The notes beneath the pieces were generated by a model that saw only the letters and a program-made list of their open reading frames with translations, did not search any database and was not told the DNA's origin. This document shows positions 1-9,584 of a stretch of DNA of 64,000 bases, piece after piece. The position numbers were made by a program, and so were the translations under genes. Origin of the DNA: Rosellinia necatrix. Lineage: Eukaryota; Ascomycota; Sordariomycetes; Xylariales; Xylariaceae. How positions within the stretch are numbered: position 1 is the first letter of the stretch; the number at the start of each line of letters is the position of its first letter. The stretch is taken from contig JAGYVD010000010.1 in NCBI GenBank assembly GCA_021209875.1, forward strand, positions 2,480,001 to 2,544,000. Direction: 5' to 3'.

Positions 1-556
1 ATACTGTCTTATGGATTCACAGAAATCAAGTGGCAAACAACAAACGATTGGTAACTCCATCAATATGTAATCGAGTGTGGGTTGTATAGTCAGTCTACTG
101 ACTCTAGCATCCTGCTAACTGTACTCGACTATCCAAACTAGGTAGGGAATCGGATTTAATGGTATTAGATCGAGAAACAGTGGCCGGTGTGAACGCTTTT
201 CGGCATAATGTACCTCGGGGATTAAATAGCACAACGCGGTTAGTCAAGTATTGAGCTAGAATCTCGGCTCCATCACACCGCGCAACCCCGGCGCCCTACC
301 CGGATCGGCATTACAACTTCAGCTCTAAGCCCGGTGAACAGCTCCCTAGCTCGCCTCCGGGGATACGGCAACACACACCCTCGCCTCGCCTCCTGGTATC
401 ATGACGCCGGCGTTAAAGATATTGGGGATTGCTGACGATAATTAGGGGAGGGGGGAGGGGTGGTTAGACGGTAGGTAGCAGGCAATACATCACCATGAGC
501 GGAATTAGACCATTCGACAAGGCGCGCGAGCGACCGAGCGAGTCAGGGAGGGAAAG
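1..556. other. Intergenic, no gene seen
   Basis: AT-moderate sequence upstream of the SDR gene. No open frame with protein-like composition and no RNA gene were recognised. The right-hand part should hold promoter elements of the SDR gene. Confidence 0.5.
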
Positions 557-564
557 TATAAAAT
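557..564 (+). promoter_or_regulatory. TATA-like box of the SDR gene
   Basis: TATAAAAT lies about 215 bases before the SDR start codon at 780. The position fits a long fungal 5' leader that contains a CA repeat. Assignment rests on sequence and position only. Confidence 0.35.
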
Positions 565-660
565 AAGGATGAAGTCCCAAAGACCGTCAATGAGGCTACA
601 GACAACGAGTCAATCACTATCATCTTCCCACGGCACATACTCGATACAGCCAACGGCGAC

Positions 661-694
<34 letters not shown>
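661..694. repeat. (CA)n microsatellite in SDR leader
   Basis: About 16 uninterrupted CA units lie roughly 90 bases before the SDR start codon, probably inside the 5' untranslated region. Confidence 0.9.
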
Positions 695-695
<1 letters not shown>

Positions 696-779
696 GACAC
701 GCAAGATAGAACTCCTTATTGCTCTCCTCTCTTGCAACAACCCCCTTATACCCTTTTCAAAACACCAAAAAAAAAAAAA

Positions 780-1610
780 ATGGACATCACCAACAACCTC
801 CAGGATAAAGTGGTCCTCATAACCGGCGGCACCAAGGGCATCGGCCTGGCCGTGGCGCAGCGCGTGTCCGCGGCGGGGGCGAGCGTGGTGCTGAATTACG
901 GGCGCGACGAGGCGGCGGCCGAGGCGGCGCTGGCCTCGCTCCCCCCGTCCGCGCGGGCGCGGGCGCTGGCGGTGTGCGCCGACGCCGCCAGCCCGGCCGC
1001 CATGCGCGACCTCGTGGCGCGGGCGGTCGAGCGCTTCGGGCGGCTCGACGTGGTCGTGGCCAACGCGGGCGTGATGCCGCTGCGCGACCTCGGAGCCGTG
1101 ACCGAGGACGCCTTCGACGCCGCCTTCGCGCTGAACGTCAAGGGCCCCTTCTTCCTCGCCCAGGCCGCCGCCCCCCACCTATCATCATCATCTTCTTCTT
1201 CTTCTTCTCCCTCTTTTTCGTCGTCTACTGGTAATGGTGGCGGCAGTGGTGGAGGTGGCGGACGTCTGGTGTTCGTCAGCACCGGCATCGCCCGCAGCAG
1301 CGCCGTCCCCGCCCCCTACGGCCTCTACGCCGCCACCAAGGGCGCCGTCGAGCAGCTCACCCGCGTCCTCGCCAGGGACCTCGGCCGCGCCGGCGTCACC
1401 GTCAACGCCGTCGCCCCGGGTCCCACCGACACCGACCTCTTCCGCCGCGGCAAGTCCGACGCCGTCGTCCGCGGCATCGAGGCCGCCTCCCCCTTCAACC
1501 GCCTCGGGAGCCCCGCCGAGGTCGCCGAGGTCGTCGCCTTCCTCGCCGGCCCCGAGAGTAGCTGGGTCTCCGGCCAGATCATCGGTGTAAATGGCGCTTC
1601 GTTCGTATAA
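780..1610 (+). CDS. Short-chain dehydrogenase/reductase (SDR family)
   Basis: A 276-residue classical SDR, probably a cytosolic NAD(P)-dependent oxidoreductase of unknown substrate. Visible signatures are the N-terminal cofactor motif ITGGTKGIG (near residues 17-25), the NAG motif of VANAG, and the catalytic YAATK after a serine-containing strand (VFVSTG). The C-terminus ends SGQIIGVNG, typical of FabG/3-ketoacyl reductase-like SDRs. I start at the ATG that directly follows an A-run, because it gives the normal short lead before the first beta strand; an upstream in-frame extension would only add a Lys/Pro stretch. No intron. Odd feature: a Ser-rich then Gly-rich insert of about 25 residues (encoded around 1183-1260) before the catalytic strand, where relatives have a short loop. 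Third positions are strongly G/C-rich compared with flanking DNA. Confidence 0.9.
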   Translation: MDITNNLQDKVVLITGGTKGIGLAVAQRVSAAGASVVLNYGRDEAAAEAALASLPPSARARALAVCADAASPAAMRDLVARAVERFGRLDVVVANAGVMPLRDLGAVTEDAFDAAFALNVKGPFFLAQAAAPHLSSSSSSSSSPSFSSSTGNGGGSGGGGGRLVFVSTGIARSSAVPAPYGLYAATKGAVEQLTRVLARDLGRAGVTVNAVAPGPTDTDLFRRGKSDAVVRGIEAASPFNRLGSPAEVAEVVAFLAGPESSWVSGQIIGVNGASFV

Positions 1611-2021
1611 TCTTTAGAAAATGTTGTAATAGATTTATTGTTTATTGTTTTTTTTTTTTTTTTCCTTTCCTTTTTATGGTTAATTGGTGATTACTGTATA
1701 ATAGGCTCTCGATTTGGTGTCACTACCATGTTTAGGGAGGGTTTTGGCATCACGAGTAGGTAGTAAACTGCTATGGCAACAAATTTTGCTTAGTCTATTT
1801 CGTCGAAAGCTACATAGGATGTATGAATTGGCCCTTTTATCATTATCCGCGGCAGTCACGAGGCCGCTTTCGTACGTACGATCTTCCTGCTAATCGCGAT
1901 AGGCGAATACATTCCCGTACACTGTTATTACACCAATTCATAAGCCGTGACTGTAGACCGGAGATAAGCTAGGAAGAGCTAGACTCGAATAACCCCCCCC
2001 CCCTTCCCCTCCTCCCAGGCG
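1611..2021. other. Intergenic between convergent SDR and VTA1
   Basis: This is the shared 3' region of two convergent genes. It contains a T15 run near 1650 and a C-run near 1990. No gene seen. Confidence 0.5.
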
Positions 2022-3501
2022 TTAACGGGCACCCAAGGTAGCAAGTGCTGCCTGTAACTCGCGTACAGCTGTCGGGACATCCTCGAAATTCAGTGCGGAT
2101 ATGGCCCATTTCGCATGCTTCTGTGCTTCCGCCATGGCCATATCGTCACATGTATAGCCCCCTGTTTGCCCACTGCTGCCACCATAATGTTGCGCAGACG
2201 CTACTGGCTGGGAATAGTGATGACTAAGAGGCGCAGACGGAGCTTGTGATGGGGCACGATGTTGTTGGGAAGGAATAAATGGCGGCGTGGGCGCTGTCTG
2301 TTGCTGGGGAGATGGGTGGTAGAAGCTTTGGGGAGAAGATGGGCCACCAGGCGTTGTGTATGGTACGGACGGAGGCATTGGTGCATGATGTGAGTTGGGG
2401 TCTGGTACCCCCTGGAGGTAACCCGGGGGCGGTATGACGGACAGATCCTGGAGGTGGCATGCTTGTAGTAGAGGGCAAATCAAGGGGGGATTCGTCGGTT
2501 GCTGCTGAGGCATTGGGGAAATAGCTTCCTGGTTCCTGGGATGGTACGTCGGGGGGGTGCTATAGGGGATACCGGGTCTGGTATGGAGGCCGTCGGAGGG
2601 AAAGGCGAGTTAGGGGCGGAGACCGGCGCCGCAGTATTGAGAGAATAGCCAGAGACTTGCACATGAGGCGATCTGCCGTTATCTGGGACGTCTTCGACAG
2701 TTGCCAGTCGCGGTTGGGTTGAGCTAATCAACTGTACCTCAGGATCGTTGGGGTCAAGGGGCGCAACTTCTTCTCCTACGCTAGACTCTTCCTGCTTTGG
2801 GTTTGACTCGTTTGGATCCTTGCCCTCCTTGATCGCTTTTAATATGCGCGCAGCATTCCATTTGGCGTATTTAATCTTTCCTTGGGTTTCGGGGTCGACT
2901 TGACCCCATATGTTGACGAGCTGGAAGAATGTGGCGGCTGCTTCGAACGTACTGGCGGTTTGTCTATTCGCCCACGTTAGCTGCCTCTAGTCACGGTATG
3001 ATGACAGGAAGATGCCCCGGGGGTGACTCACTGTGTGACTTTGTTGGCCTTCAAAGGTCGAAGGGCCCGGTCGAATGTTTCTTGCGCAAACTGTTCGACG
3101 TATGCCTGACCCGCGATATCATCGAGTATAGCATCGTTGCCTGCATGGTCTACCTTCATCTATACAGTGAACTTGATTAACGACCGAATCGGCGAATTGG
3201 GATTGCATGCCCTGGGGAGCTGTACCTGTTCTAACTTATCCATAATCGTAGTCGTAAACTGGAGACAATCCCCGTCGACATTGTGAAGCTGCTTTTCCAA
3301 GATCCGTTGCACAACCCAGTAATAGCCTATATCAACAGCAACAACGCTTAGTAAATGGCCGGGCGCATATCCGCGAGGGTTTACAGAAGACGACTTACAC
3401 CAGTAGGTGATGACGGGTTTGGCGCTCTCCAACTGGATAGCGCGTACCATGAATGTGGTGATGCCCGCGGGCTTGAGCCCGGGAGGGACATTGGTCGCCA
3501 T
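2022..3501 (-). CDS. VTA1: Vacuolar sorting protein Vta1 (LIP5), Vps4 cofactor
   Basis: Vta1 binds and stimulates the AAA-ATPase Vps4 on ESCRT-III at endosomes. The N-terminal MIT-like region starts MATNVPPGLKPAGITTFMVR and includes KPVITYWC, YYWVVQRILEKQLHN and IMDKLEQ. A proline-rich linker follows, then the Vta1 C-terminal dimerisation helix pair (AEAQKHAKWAISALNFED, then VPTAVRELQAALATLG). Three introns are supported by GT/AG borders and family alignment: 3327-3398, 3160-3225 and 2964-3031. Within the last exon the frame must change twice. One base too many in the 7-nt run 2551-2557 and one in the 5-nt run 2408-2412 explain both, and removing them gives 1272 nt (423 residues). Without the correction the protein would end early in the linker. 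The start ATG is at 3501. Confidence 0.9.
2408..2412 (-). other. Second probable +1 homopolymer indel in VTA1
   Basis: Dropping one base here joins GSVRHTAPGLPPG to VPDPNSHHAPMPPS and then to the conserved Vta1 C-terminus. Confidence 0.65.
2551..2557 (-). other. Probable +1 homopolymer indel in VTA1
   Basis: The run of seven identical bases separates two frames of the Vta1 linker. Dropping one base continues the frame as PIAPPDVPSQEPGSYFPNAS, which is typical Vta1 linker sequence; keeping it leads to a stop near 2480. Confidence 0.7.
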
Positions 3502-3585
3502 GATGAGATCAAATGGCAGCAGGAAGTGTTCAAACTGTAACCAAGTATTGTTGCGCAGGTATATTAGTGGTTGGGCGATGAAGTA

Positions 3586-3632
3586 TGCGTATGTGTATGC
3601 GTATGTGTATGCGTATGTGTGTGCGTATAGGT
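3586..3632. repeat. (GTATGC/GTATGT)n tandem repeat
   Basis: Hexamer-like tandem units alternating GTATGC and GTATGT upstream of VTA1. Confidence 0.85.
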
Positions 3633-3966
3633 GTCTCTGGTGTTGCTGCTGTTCCTGCTGTTCCTGCTGTTGCTACTGCTGCTGCGATTGTGTCATGAAT
3701 ATTCATGAATATAGGTGCCTGTTGCCAAGGATGAGTAGCGAAAGAGGAAGAAAGAACACCATCCAGGTATTCTGGGAGGTCTCTATTCAAACTGTTGCCT
3801 AGTTCGATTACGCTCGTCAGTCCTGCCACAATGATACCTCCCTAGCCACTCGATAGAGGGCGCTTACAACTTAGAAAACAAGAGGCTTGGGTGGGAGGTC
3901 TGGATGTGAGATATAGAGGGATCATCAACGCAACGACAAAATCTCGACCCCGCTGAAGTTCATAAC

Positions 3967-3997
3967 CCCAGCACCCCAGCACCCCAGCACCCCAGCG
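3967..3997. repeat. CCCCAGCA tandem repeat
   Basis: Almost four direct copies of the octamer CCCCAGCA. Confidence 0.85.
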
Positions 3998-4707
3998 TCA
4001 CAGTTAGCGCCCGAGGTTACTGGTTACTACTACGTTAAGGAAATACGTATGTACCTAGGTACCTTAGGTACCCAGGTGGATTAGGCAGATAGCTCGTGCC
4101 ACACTGGTGGCATGATGAGCAAACACTAGCCACACTGACCCCCCCCCCCCCCAGATTTCGTAAACTGAACAAGTAGCCGCGACAAGGATCATAGCTCCTA
4201 CCTAATGCCTGTATTTTGCCTCTTCGCACCTTGGAGGGGCACTCACCAATTGCTACCTGTTCTTTTTTAGTTGTTGGGGAACCAAGCACCCAAGTTACAT
4301 CAGCTTTGCACCGTGGCCTTTTCTCAATCAACACCTCGAGACAACGGTCGCGCCTCTGCATTTATAACCTCCTGTGGCCACCGAGGGGACGACAAAAACA
4401 AAGTGCGCTATTCTCCCCACCTATACACTTTTGAGCTCTATTACAAGCTCTCTGGTTTGTTATCGTCTCCTTATCCAATTGTACAAGCATTGTGTGAGCA
4501 TCGTCCAAGCATTGTCCGAGCATTGTCCAATTATCTCCATCATCTACCTATCCACATCTATCTCTATCCTCGCGCTGTGGCATTTTGGCACTTGCTTGAT
4601 CGCCGCTACTGTATTCCATCACCCATATCTGCGCGACTCCCATATTTCACATTAGCATACGCCCCTCGACTTGGAAGTGTCGTCACTTCGGCACAGGTGA
4701 AGCCATC

Positions 4708-6291
4708 ATGCATTACTTCAACCTAAACCCTTCCATCGCCGTGACCGCAGTGGCTTTCCTCTCGGCCCTCCCCACTACGCAAGCCGCCGGCTTATACACA
4801 AAGAACTCCCCTGTCCTTCAAGTGGATGCGAAGAACTACGATAGCCTCATTGCTAGATCCAATCATACCTCCGTAAGTCAACACATGATATGTATAGCTT
4901 ACATACCCCAGTGCGCAGCGGGCTTGTCACTAATCAAAGCCCAACCACGCCAGGTTGTCGAGTTCTACGCGCCGTGGTGTGGACACTGCAAGAACCTGAA
5001 GCCTGCCTTCGAGAAGGCCGCAAAGAATCTCGAAGGCCTAGCCAAGGTCGCCGCCGTCAACTGTGACGAAGATGAGAACAAGCAACTCTGCGGTATGATG
5101 GGGGTCCAGGGCTTCCCAACCCTTAAAATCGTTCGTCCGGGGAAAAAGAAGGGCTCCAAGCCCGTTGTGGAGGATTACCAAGGAGAACGTTCCGCCAAGG
5201 CCATCGTCAACGCTGTTGTGGACAAGATCAACAACCATGTTCAACGTGTGACCGACAAAGACATCGAGACATTCCTCTCCACTAACAACGAAACCGCAAA
5301 GGCCGTTCTGTTCACCGAGAAGGGTACCACCAGTGCTTTACTCCGCAGCTTAGCAATTGACTTTTTAGGCGTCATCTCATTCGCTCAGGTTCGGGACAAG
5401 GAGTCCAAGGTAGTCGAACTATTTGGTGTCGAATCCTATCCAACCCTTGTCCTGTTACCGGGTGGGGACAAGGATGGGTTGGTATACAAGGGAGAGTTGA
5501 AGAAGCCCGCTATGCTCACATTCTTGTCGCAAGCTGGCTCGCCAAACCCGGATCCGGCACCCTCCAAGCCCAAGGGTGATAAGAAGAGCGAAAAGAAGGA
5601 AAAGAAGGAGAAAAAGGAGAAAAAGGACAAGGCGCCCAAGGCTTCTTCTGAAACTACCTCCACTACAGCCGAGCCCTCCGAGGCGACCGAGGTTCCTCCC
5701 ACTCCCGAGTCGAAGCTCGTTGCCCCTCCACTTCCCGTGATTCCATCTTCCCAAGCACTAATTAACGAGTGCCTCCACCCCAAGGCCCACATCTGCGTTC
5801 TTGGTTTTGTTCCTACTACCCATGGCGAAGGGGCCGAGAAGGCATTGACCAGCTTGTCTGAGCTCGCTTTCAAGTATGAATTCGCTAGCCGTCGCCTATT
5901 CCCCTTTTTCGAGGTTCATACAGACAACGAGGAGATTGCCCCTGTGTTTAAAAGCCTTGAACTCCCTGGCGAGATCGAACTAATTGCCGTCAATGCGAAG
6001 AGGGGCTGGTGGCGCCGCTATGAGGGTGATTTCACCTTCGCGAGTGTAGAGAGTTGGATCGACGCCATTCGCATGAACGAGGGCCCCAAGAACAAGATAC
6101 CCGAGGCGATCATTGGTGAAGTTATGCAGGAATCGGAGGCTACGGCGGACAAGCCTGTCGAGACAGTCGAAGTCAAGGTAGAGGAAGATGTCAAGGTCGA
6201 GGTAGAGACGGAGCCAGAGACTACGTCGGGGCAAGGCGCAGAACCGACGCCTGAATCCACTAATGCTCCGCCTGAGCACGTAGAACTGTAA
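4708..6291 (+). CDS. Protein disulfide isomerase-related thioredoxin protein (ER)
   Basis: A 500-residue PDI-family protein. An N-terminal signal peptide (hydrophobic stretch ending ALPTTQAAG) is followed by one active thioredoxin domain with APWCGHCKNLKPAF, then a second thioredoxin-like domain (FGVESYPTLVLL) without a CxxC, a Lys/Glu-rich linker encoded near 5570-5650, and a third region rich in acidic residues. This resembles fungal Mpd1/P5-like proteins that oxidise or isomerise disulfides in the ER. One intron, 4873-4953 (GTAAGT...CCACGCCAG, CTAAT branch site), is 81 nt, has no stop and keeps frame, so retention would simply insert 27 residues between the first strand and the active site; family alignment requires its removal. 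The C-terminus is HVEL, a possible but non-standard KDEL-type retrieval signal. Confidence 0.87.
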   Translation: MHYFNLNPSIAVTAVAFLSALPTTQAAGLYTKNSPVLQVDAKNYDSLIARSNHTSVSQHMICIAYIPQCAAGLSLIKAQPRQVVEFYAPWCGHCKNLKPAFEKAAKNLEGLAKVAAVNCDEDENKQLCGMMGVQGFPTLKIVRPGKKKGSKPVVEDYQGERSAKAIVNAVVDKINNHVQRVTDKDIETFLSTNNETAKAVLFTEKGTTSALLRSLAIDFLGVISFAQVRDKESKVVELFGVESYPTLVLLPGGDKDGLVYKGELKKPAMLTFLSQAGSPNPDPAPSKPKGDKKSEKKEKKEKKEKKDKAPKASSETTSTTAEPSEATEVPPTPESKLVAPPLPVIPSSQALINECLHPKAHICVLGFVPTTHGEGAEKALTSLSELAFKYEFASRRLFPFFEVHTDNEEIAPVFKSLELPGEIELIAVNAKRGWWRRYEGDFTFASVESWIDAIRMNEGPKNKIPEAIIGEVMQESEATADKPVETVEVKVEEDVKVEVETEPETTSGQGAEPTPESTNAPPEHVEL

Positions 6292-6491
6292 ATACGGCCC
6301 GTTGTCAGCGTTCGAAGTGTATTAGTGTAGGAAATGCGATGAACCGATGACATGATCCGTCACTTACTAGCTTCTCTCCCTGGCTAGGTCATCTGTGTTT
6401 CGGAGCTCAATTGAACGATTCTCTTGATTCTCTTTAAATTTTTTTTTTTCTCTTCAGTTTTTCTTCTCCATTTAACTGGCTAGATATAACC

Positions 6492-7518
6492 CTAGGCGTC
6501 GATATCCATCGCCATGCTAGCCCCCTTCTCAATCGCGCCCTCCGTGACCATCTTCAGACCCTTGTCGCGCACGACCTGGTCGAGGAAGTTGCGCACGCCC
6601 TTGCAGGCGTCGGCGGCGGAGGCCATCATGCCCTCGAGCCTGCCGACCTGGACGCGCGTCTCGCAGACGAGGATGGCGACCTTGTCGGTGGCGCCGAGGG
6701 TGGCGAGGGTCAGGAAGGGCAGCTCCTGCTCCTCCTGGGCGTTGAGGTCAACGAGGGGGTCGGCGCCGCCGTCGTCATCGCCGGCGGCGTGCGAGGAGGT
6801 GCTGCCGGCGGTGCAGGCGACGAGGTAGTCGGTCATGGGCACGCCGGCGTCGACGAGGGCCAGCGTCGCCGCGTTGACGAGCGCCGCGAGCAGCGAGCCG
6901 TCCTGCGAGAGCACGTGCAGCGACACGGCGATGGTCGACCGCGGGTACAGGTGCGCGTGCAGGTTCGCCGCCAGCGCCTTGGCGATCGTCGCCTGCAGCT
7001 CGGAGATGCGCCTGCGCGGAAAACACGGTCGGGTCAGCTGGACGGTAAAAATATATATATATACATTGGTGATAAGAGGAGGACTTGGACTGTATTAGAT
7101 TTGGATTTGGATTTGGGTATGGATATGGATTTGGGTTGGAACCCTCCCCATCTCCCACACGCACTTACTTGTCGCCCCGACCCCTCCGCTTCCGGTCCAC
7201 GGAACTGAACCCGCCGACGACGATGCTGACGGCGACGTCGGCGAAGCCGGCGCCCGACGAAGCCGAGGACGCGTTGGCCCCCGAACCGCCGCCGCCGCCG
7301 CCGCCACCACCACCCACCCCGCGTCCCCCGCGCCTACCCGCGTCCTCGCTGGGCCCCGACACCACGCACATCACCTTCGTGTTGCCCATCTCGAGGTACG
7401 ACGACCCGTCCGCCGCCGCCTGCGTGCGGATCTGCCCGTGCAGCCGCCGCAGCTCGTTCCAGCGGCGCCCGTCCACGCGCAGGAGCGCCAGGTCGTACGT
7501 CGACGTGTCCAGCGGCAT
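6492..7518 (-). CDS. SKI6: Exosome core subunit Rrp41/Ski6 (RNase PH fold)
   Basis: A 289-residue ring subunit of the RNA exosome, acting in 3'-5' RNA processing and decay in nucleus and cytoplasm. The N-terminus [20 protein letters not shown] and the RNase PH core (DGSSYLEMGNTKVMCVVSGP, then RISELQATIAKALAANLHAH, SLHVLSQDGSLLAALVNAAT, ALVDAGVPMTDYLVACTAG) are diagnostic. One intron, 7012-7168 (157 nt), contains a (TA)n stretch and GGATTTG repeats; its borders reconstruct the conserved DKRISELQ. The start is fixed by the conserved N-terminus at 7518. Odd features: a Gly-rich loop of about ten consecutive glycines (encoded near 7290-7320) and a second insert with SSHAAGDDDGG before DPLVDLN. 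Fungal and human Rrp41 is catalytically inactive; no phosphorolytic function is implied. Confidence 0.93.
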
Positions 7519-8597
7519 CTTCTTTTTTTTTTTTTCCTCTCGTCTTCCCTTCTCTCTTCTCTCTTCTCTCCTTTTTTCTTGTCTTTTCGGAAAGGGGGGG
7601 AGGAGGGGGGGATGCCGGGGGCGCGTTTGCGCTCGCTTGCTTGCTTTCGTTCGGTGGTTGTGGTCGCGTGGATTTGGCCCCTTGGTCGTCGGCCTCCGCG
7701 TTTCGTCGGCGGGTAGTTTTAGCGCGGAGGGAAAGAGAGAAAGAGAGAAAGAGAGAGAGTGTGTATGAGTGAGTTGTTCTGAGGGTGAGGATTTGGAAGG
7801 TTGCTGGTTGCGATGGTAATCCTGTGCTGTGGCTCGGTAACGAGGTGTAGGTGTAGGTAGGTATGCACTGGGTGGAAGTTTTTGGTGGGGTCGGGTTGAT
7901 AATGCATGATTCGATACCCAGGTAATCCCTGCAGTGCGAGGGAAGTACCGAATATGCCAGTCGTTCATGCATTTCCATCTAGAATCAATCATAATTGTAA
8001 ATGGTTTTATGCTGACCTTAATTTGTGTGCTGACCTTCTGATTTAATCACTAACGCGAGGGTCTATATTTTAATTGATTATGTATCTATTGGACCAGCAA
8101 ACGTGTTGCTTGCAAGAAGTCTAGCAGTTGACAAGTAACTGAACGTTCGAACCCTCTGGCAAAATCGGATGCAGAGTACTAAAAGCTATTGCTAAACAAT
8201 CTACCACAATGCTTCTGCTTGTTGGCAATGGGTTTGCAATGGTCGTGCTAACGTACAAAGAACCATGCAACTCCATGAGAGTCTTGGTACCCTGAAGGAT
8301 CCCAAAAACCCCTACATGTTCGGCAGCCAGAATATCATCGAGCATTCAGGAATATCAGTTCATTCCCTATTTCAGGTTGAGTGAGTGGTGTCGTGTAGAA
8401 CCGAAGTGAAGCAGAACTCCCAGATGGAGTAATCAAATCGCCAGCCAGCCATCAAATAGTTAAATTCCCAGCCACCCAGCGCCATCAGTGTTGGTACAGC
8501 AGTTAGTTATCGAGCATAACATTATACGCCCTTTGCAATTTCTCAGCGGACCGTAACTTGAATTCTTCCATCAAGTACCCCTATCGCCCTTCATCCT
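7519..8597. other. Intergenic, no gene seen
   Basis: Upstream region of SKI6: polypyrimidine and polypurine runs near 7525-7590 and 7730-7765, then AT-rich sequence. Open frames here lack protein-like composition or homology. Confidence 0.5.
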
Positions 8598-9584
8598 TCA
8601 TGCCAGGACCAGTATGTTATTAGTAGCATTGAGAAGGCTATCGAGGGGGGCGTAATTGTTTGGAACCGGCGGTGGTTCCACCTCTTCGGCGTCAGTCCAG
8701 CCTCGCTCGAGGCCCCAGGTAATCTTCAGGCTACGCGATTTAATGAGATCGATCAAGCCAGTCATGAGCGCGCCGGACTTCTTCACACTCGACCAAGCAT
8801 CAAATTCCACCCGTTGTACCCACGGCATCTCGTCAAGAATGCCTGTTAATAATTTCTGGGAGAACGTCTCGAAAAACCCACCCGGTTGACGAAATCCCTT
8901 AAATATGTCGTTGCCCGGGTCGCATTCCACAAATACAGTCAACTTGGTGACATTGACGCATTGGCTCAGCCCCAACGCCGGGTTCACCTCCCATCCGCGA
9001 GGGGGCTTGCTCCAACCAGGCCCGAGACGGAGCTCGAGTGAGCTGAGGCATGCTCGCTGTCCGGGCTTCATACGAGCGAGGAGGGGCTTCTTGGTCTTGA
9101 AGAAGCGGCCTGGGTGGGTGGGGAAAACGCGGACCGGATGAGTGCTATAGAAAGAGTACGACGCTTCGACGTAGATTGTACGGCAGACCCGGAGGATGGC
9201 GAGTTTCTGGTGGATTCTCTTATAATTATCCGGGTCCAAGTCAAGCACATGGCCGGTATTGGCAAAATGATGCTCGTATACTTTGAGGCGCAACTCGGAG
9301 GGTAGATCGAGGAATCGGAAGGGTTGCTGCTTGACCCGTCTCGGCTTCGGCCCACTCGGCGGCGCAGCCGGTCCAAGGCTGAGGGCACCGAGAGGAAGTT
9401 TGTCTATCTCTTCTTTGAGGTCGTACTCAGCCTCCGAGGCATAGGTGGAGGGATATGCAGAACTGAGAGGAGTTGGCACGGTCGACGAGACGGCGGATGG
9501 GACCACCGGGGCAATTGGCGTAGGGCGGGAAACGGCGCCGGCAGCGCGCGAAGGCCTGCCAGTGCCAGCCTTTCGACCACGCAT
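8598..9584 (-). CDS. F-box-like domain protein of unknown partner
   Basis: A single-exon 328-residue protein. A low-complexity Ser/Thr/Pro N-terminus of about 100 residues is followed by FRFLDLPSELRLKVYEHHF, the hallmark of fungal F-box-like/2EXR modules, then a region with LAILRVCRTIYVEASYSFYS typical of this large ascomycete family. The remainder (ACLSSLELRLGPGW, VTKLTVFVECDPG) resembles the beta-strand and helix repeats of such proteins. Members are often presumed SCF-type adaptors, but Skp1 binding is unproven for this subgroup. The ATG at 9584 is followed by a basic stretch MRGRKAGTGRPS. No intron needed. Confidence 0.75.
   Translation of the reverse strand: MRGRKAGTGRPSRAAGAVSRPTPIAPVVPSAVSSTVPTPLSSAYPSTYASEAEYDLKEEIDKLPLGALSLGPAAPPSGPKPRRVKQQPFRFLDLPSELRLKVYEHHFANTGHVLDLDPDNYKRIHQKLAILRVCRTIYVEASYSFYSTHPVRVFPTHPGRFFKTKKPLLARMKPGQRACLSSLELRLGPGWSKPPRGWEVNPALGLSQCVNVTKLTVFVECDPGNDIFKGFRQPGGFFETFSQKLLTGILDEMPWVQRVEFDAWSSVKKSGALMTGLIDLIKSRSLKITWGLERGWTDAEEVEPPPVPNNYAPLDSLLNATNNILVLA

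Larger units (their letters stand above)
3502..4707. other. Divergent intergenic region VTA1 / PDI
   Basis: The 1.2-kb shared upstream region of two divergent genes. It contains a GTATGC-type repeat, a CCCCAGCA repeat, an ACCTAGGTACC palindromic tract near 4052-4077 and a C14 run near 4139-4152. No convincing coding region. Confidence 0.5.

Noticed and set aside
543..1178. Long open frame antisense to the SDR gene
   Set aside because: It is the G/C-rich shadow of the SDR coding strand; Arg/Gly-rich, ends in the CA repeat, no domain.
2505..2572. A 68-nt intron (GTATCC...CCTCAG) in the VTA1 linker
   Set aside because: It has borders but no branch site, and it leaves a second unexplained frame change; two single-base run errors explain both and yield better linker sequence.
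8140..8170. GTTCGAA stretch resembling a tRNA B box
   Set aside because: No matching A box, anticodon stem or acceptor stem could be folded around it. No tRNA was found by eye in the window.
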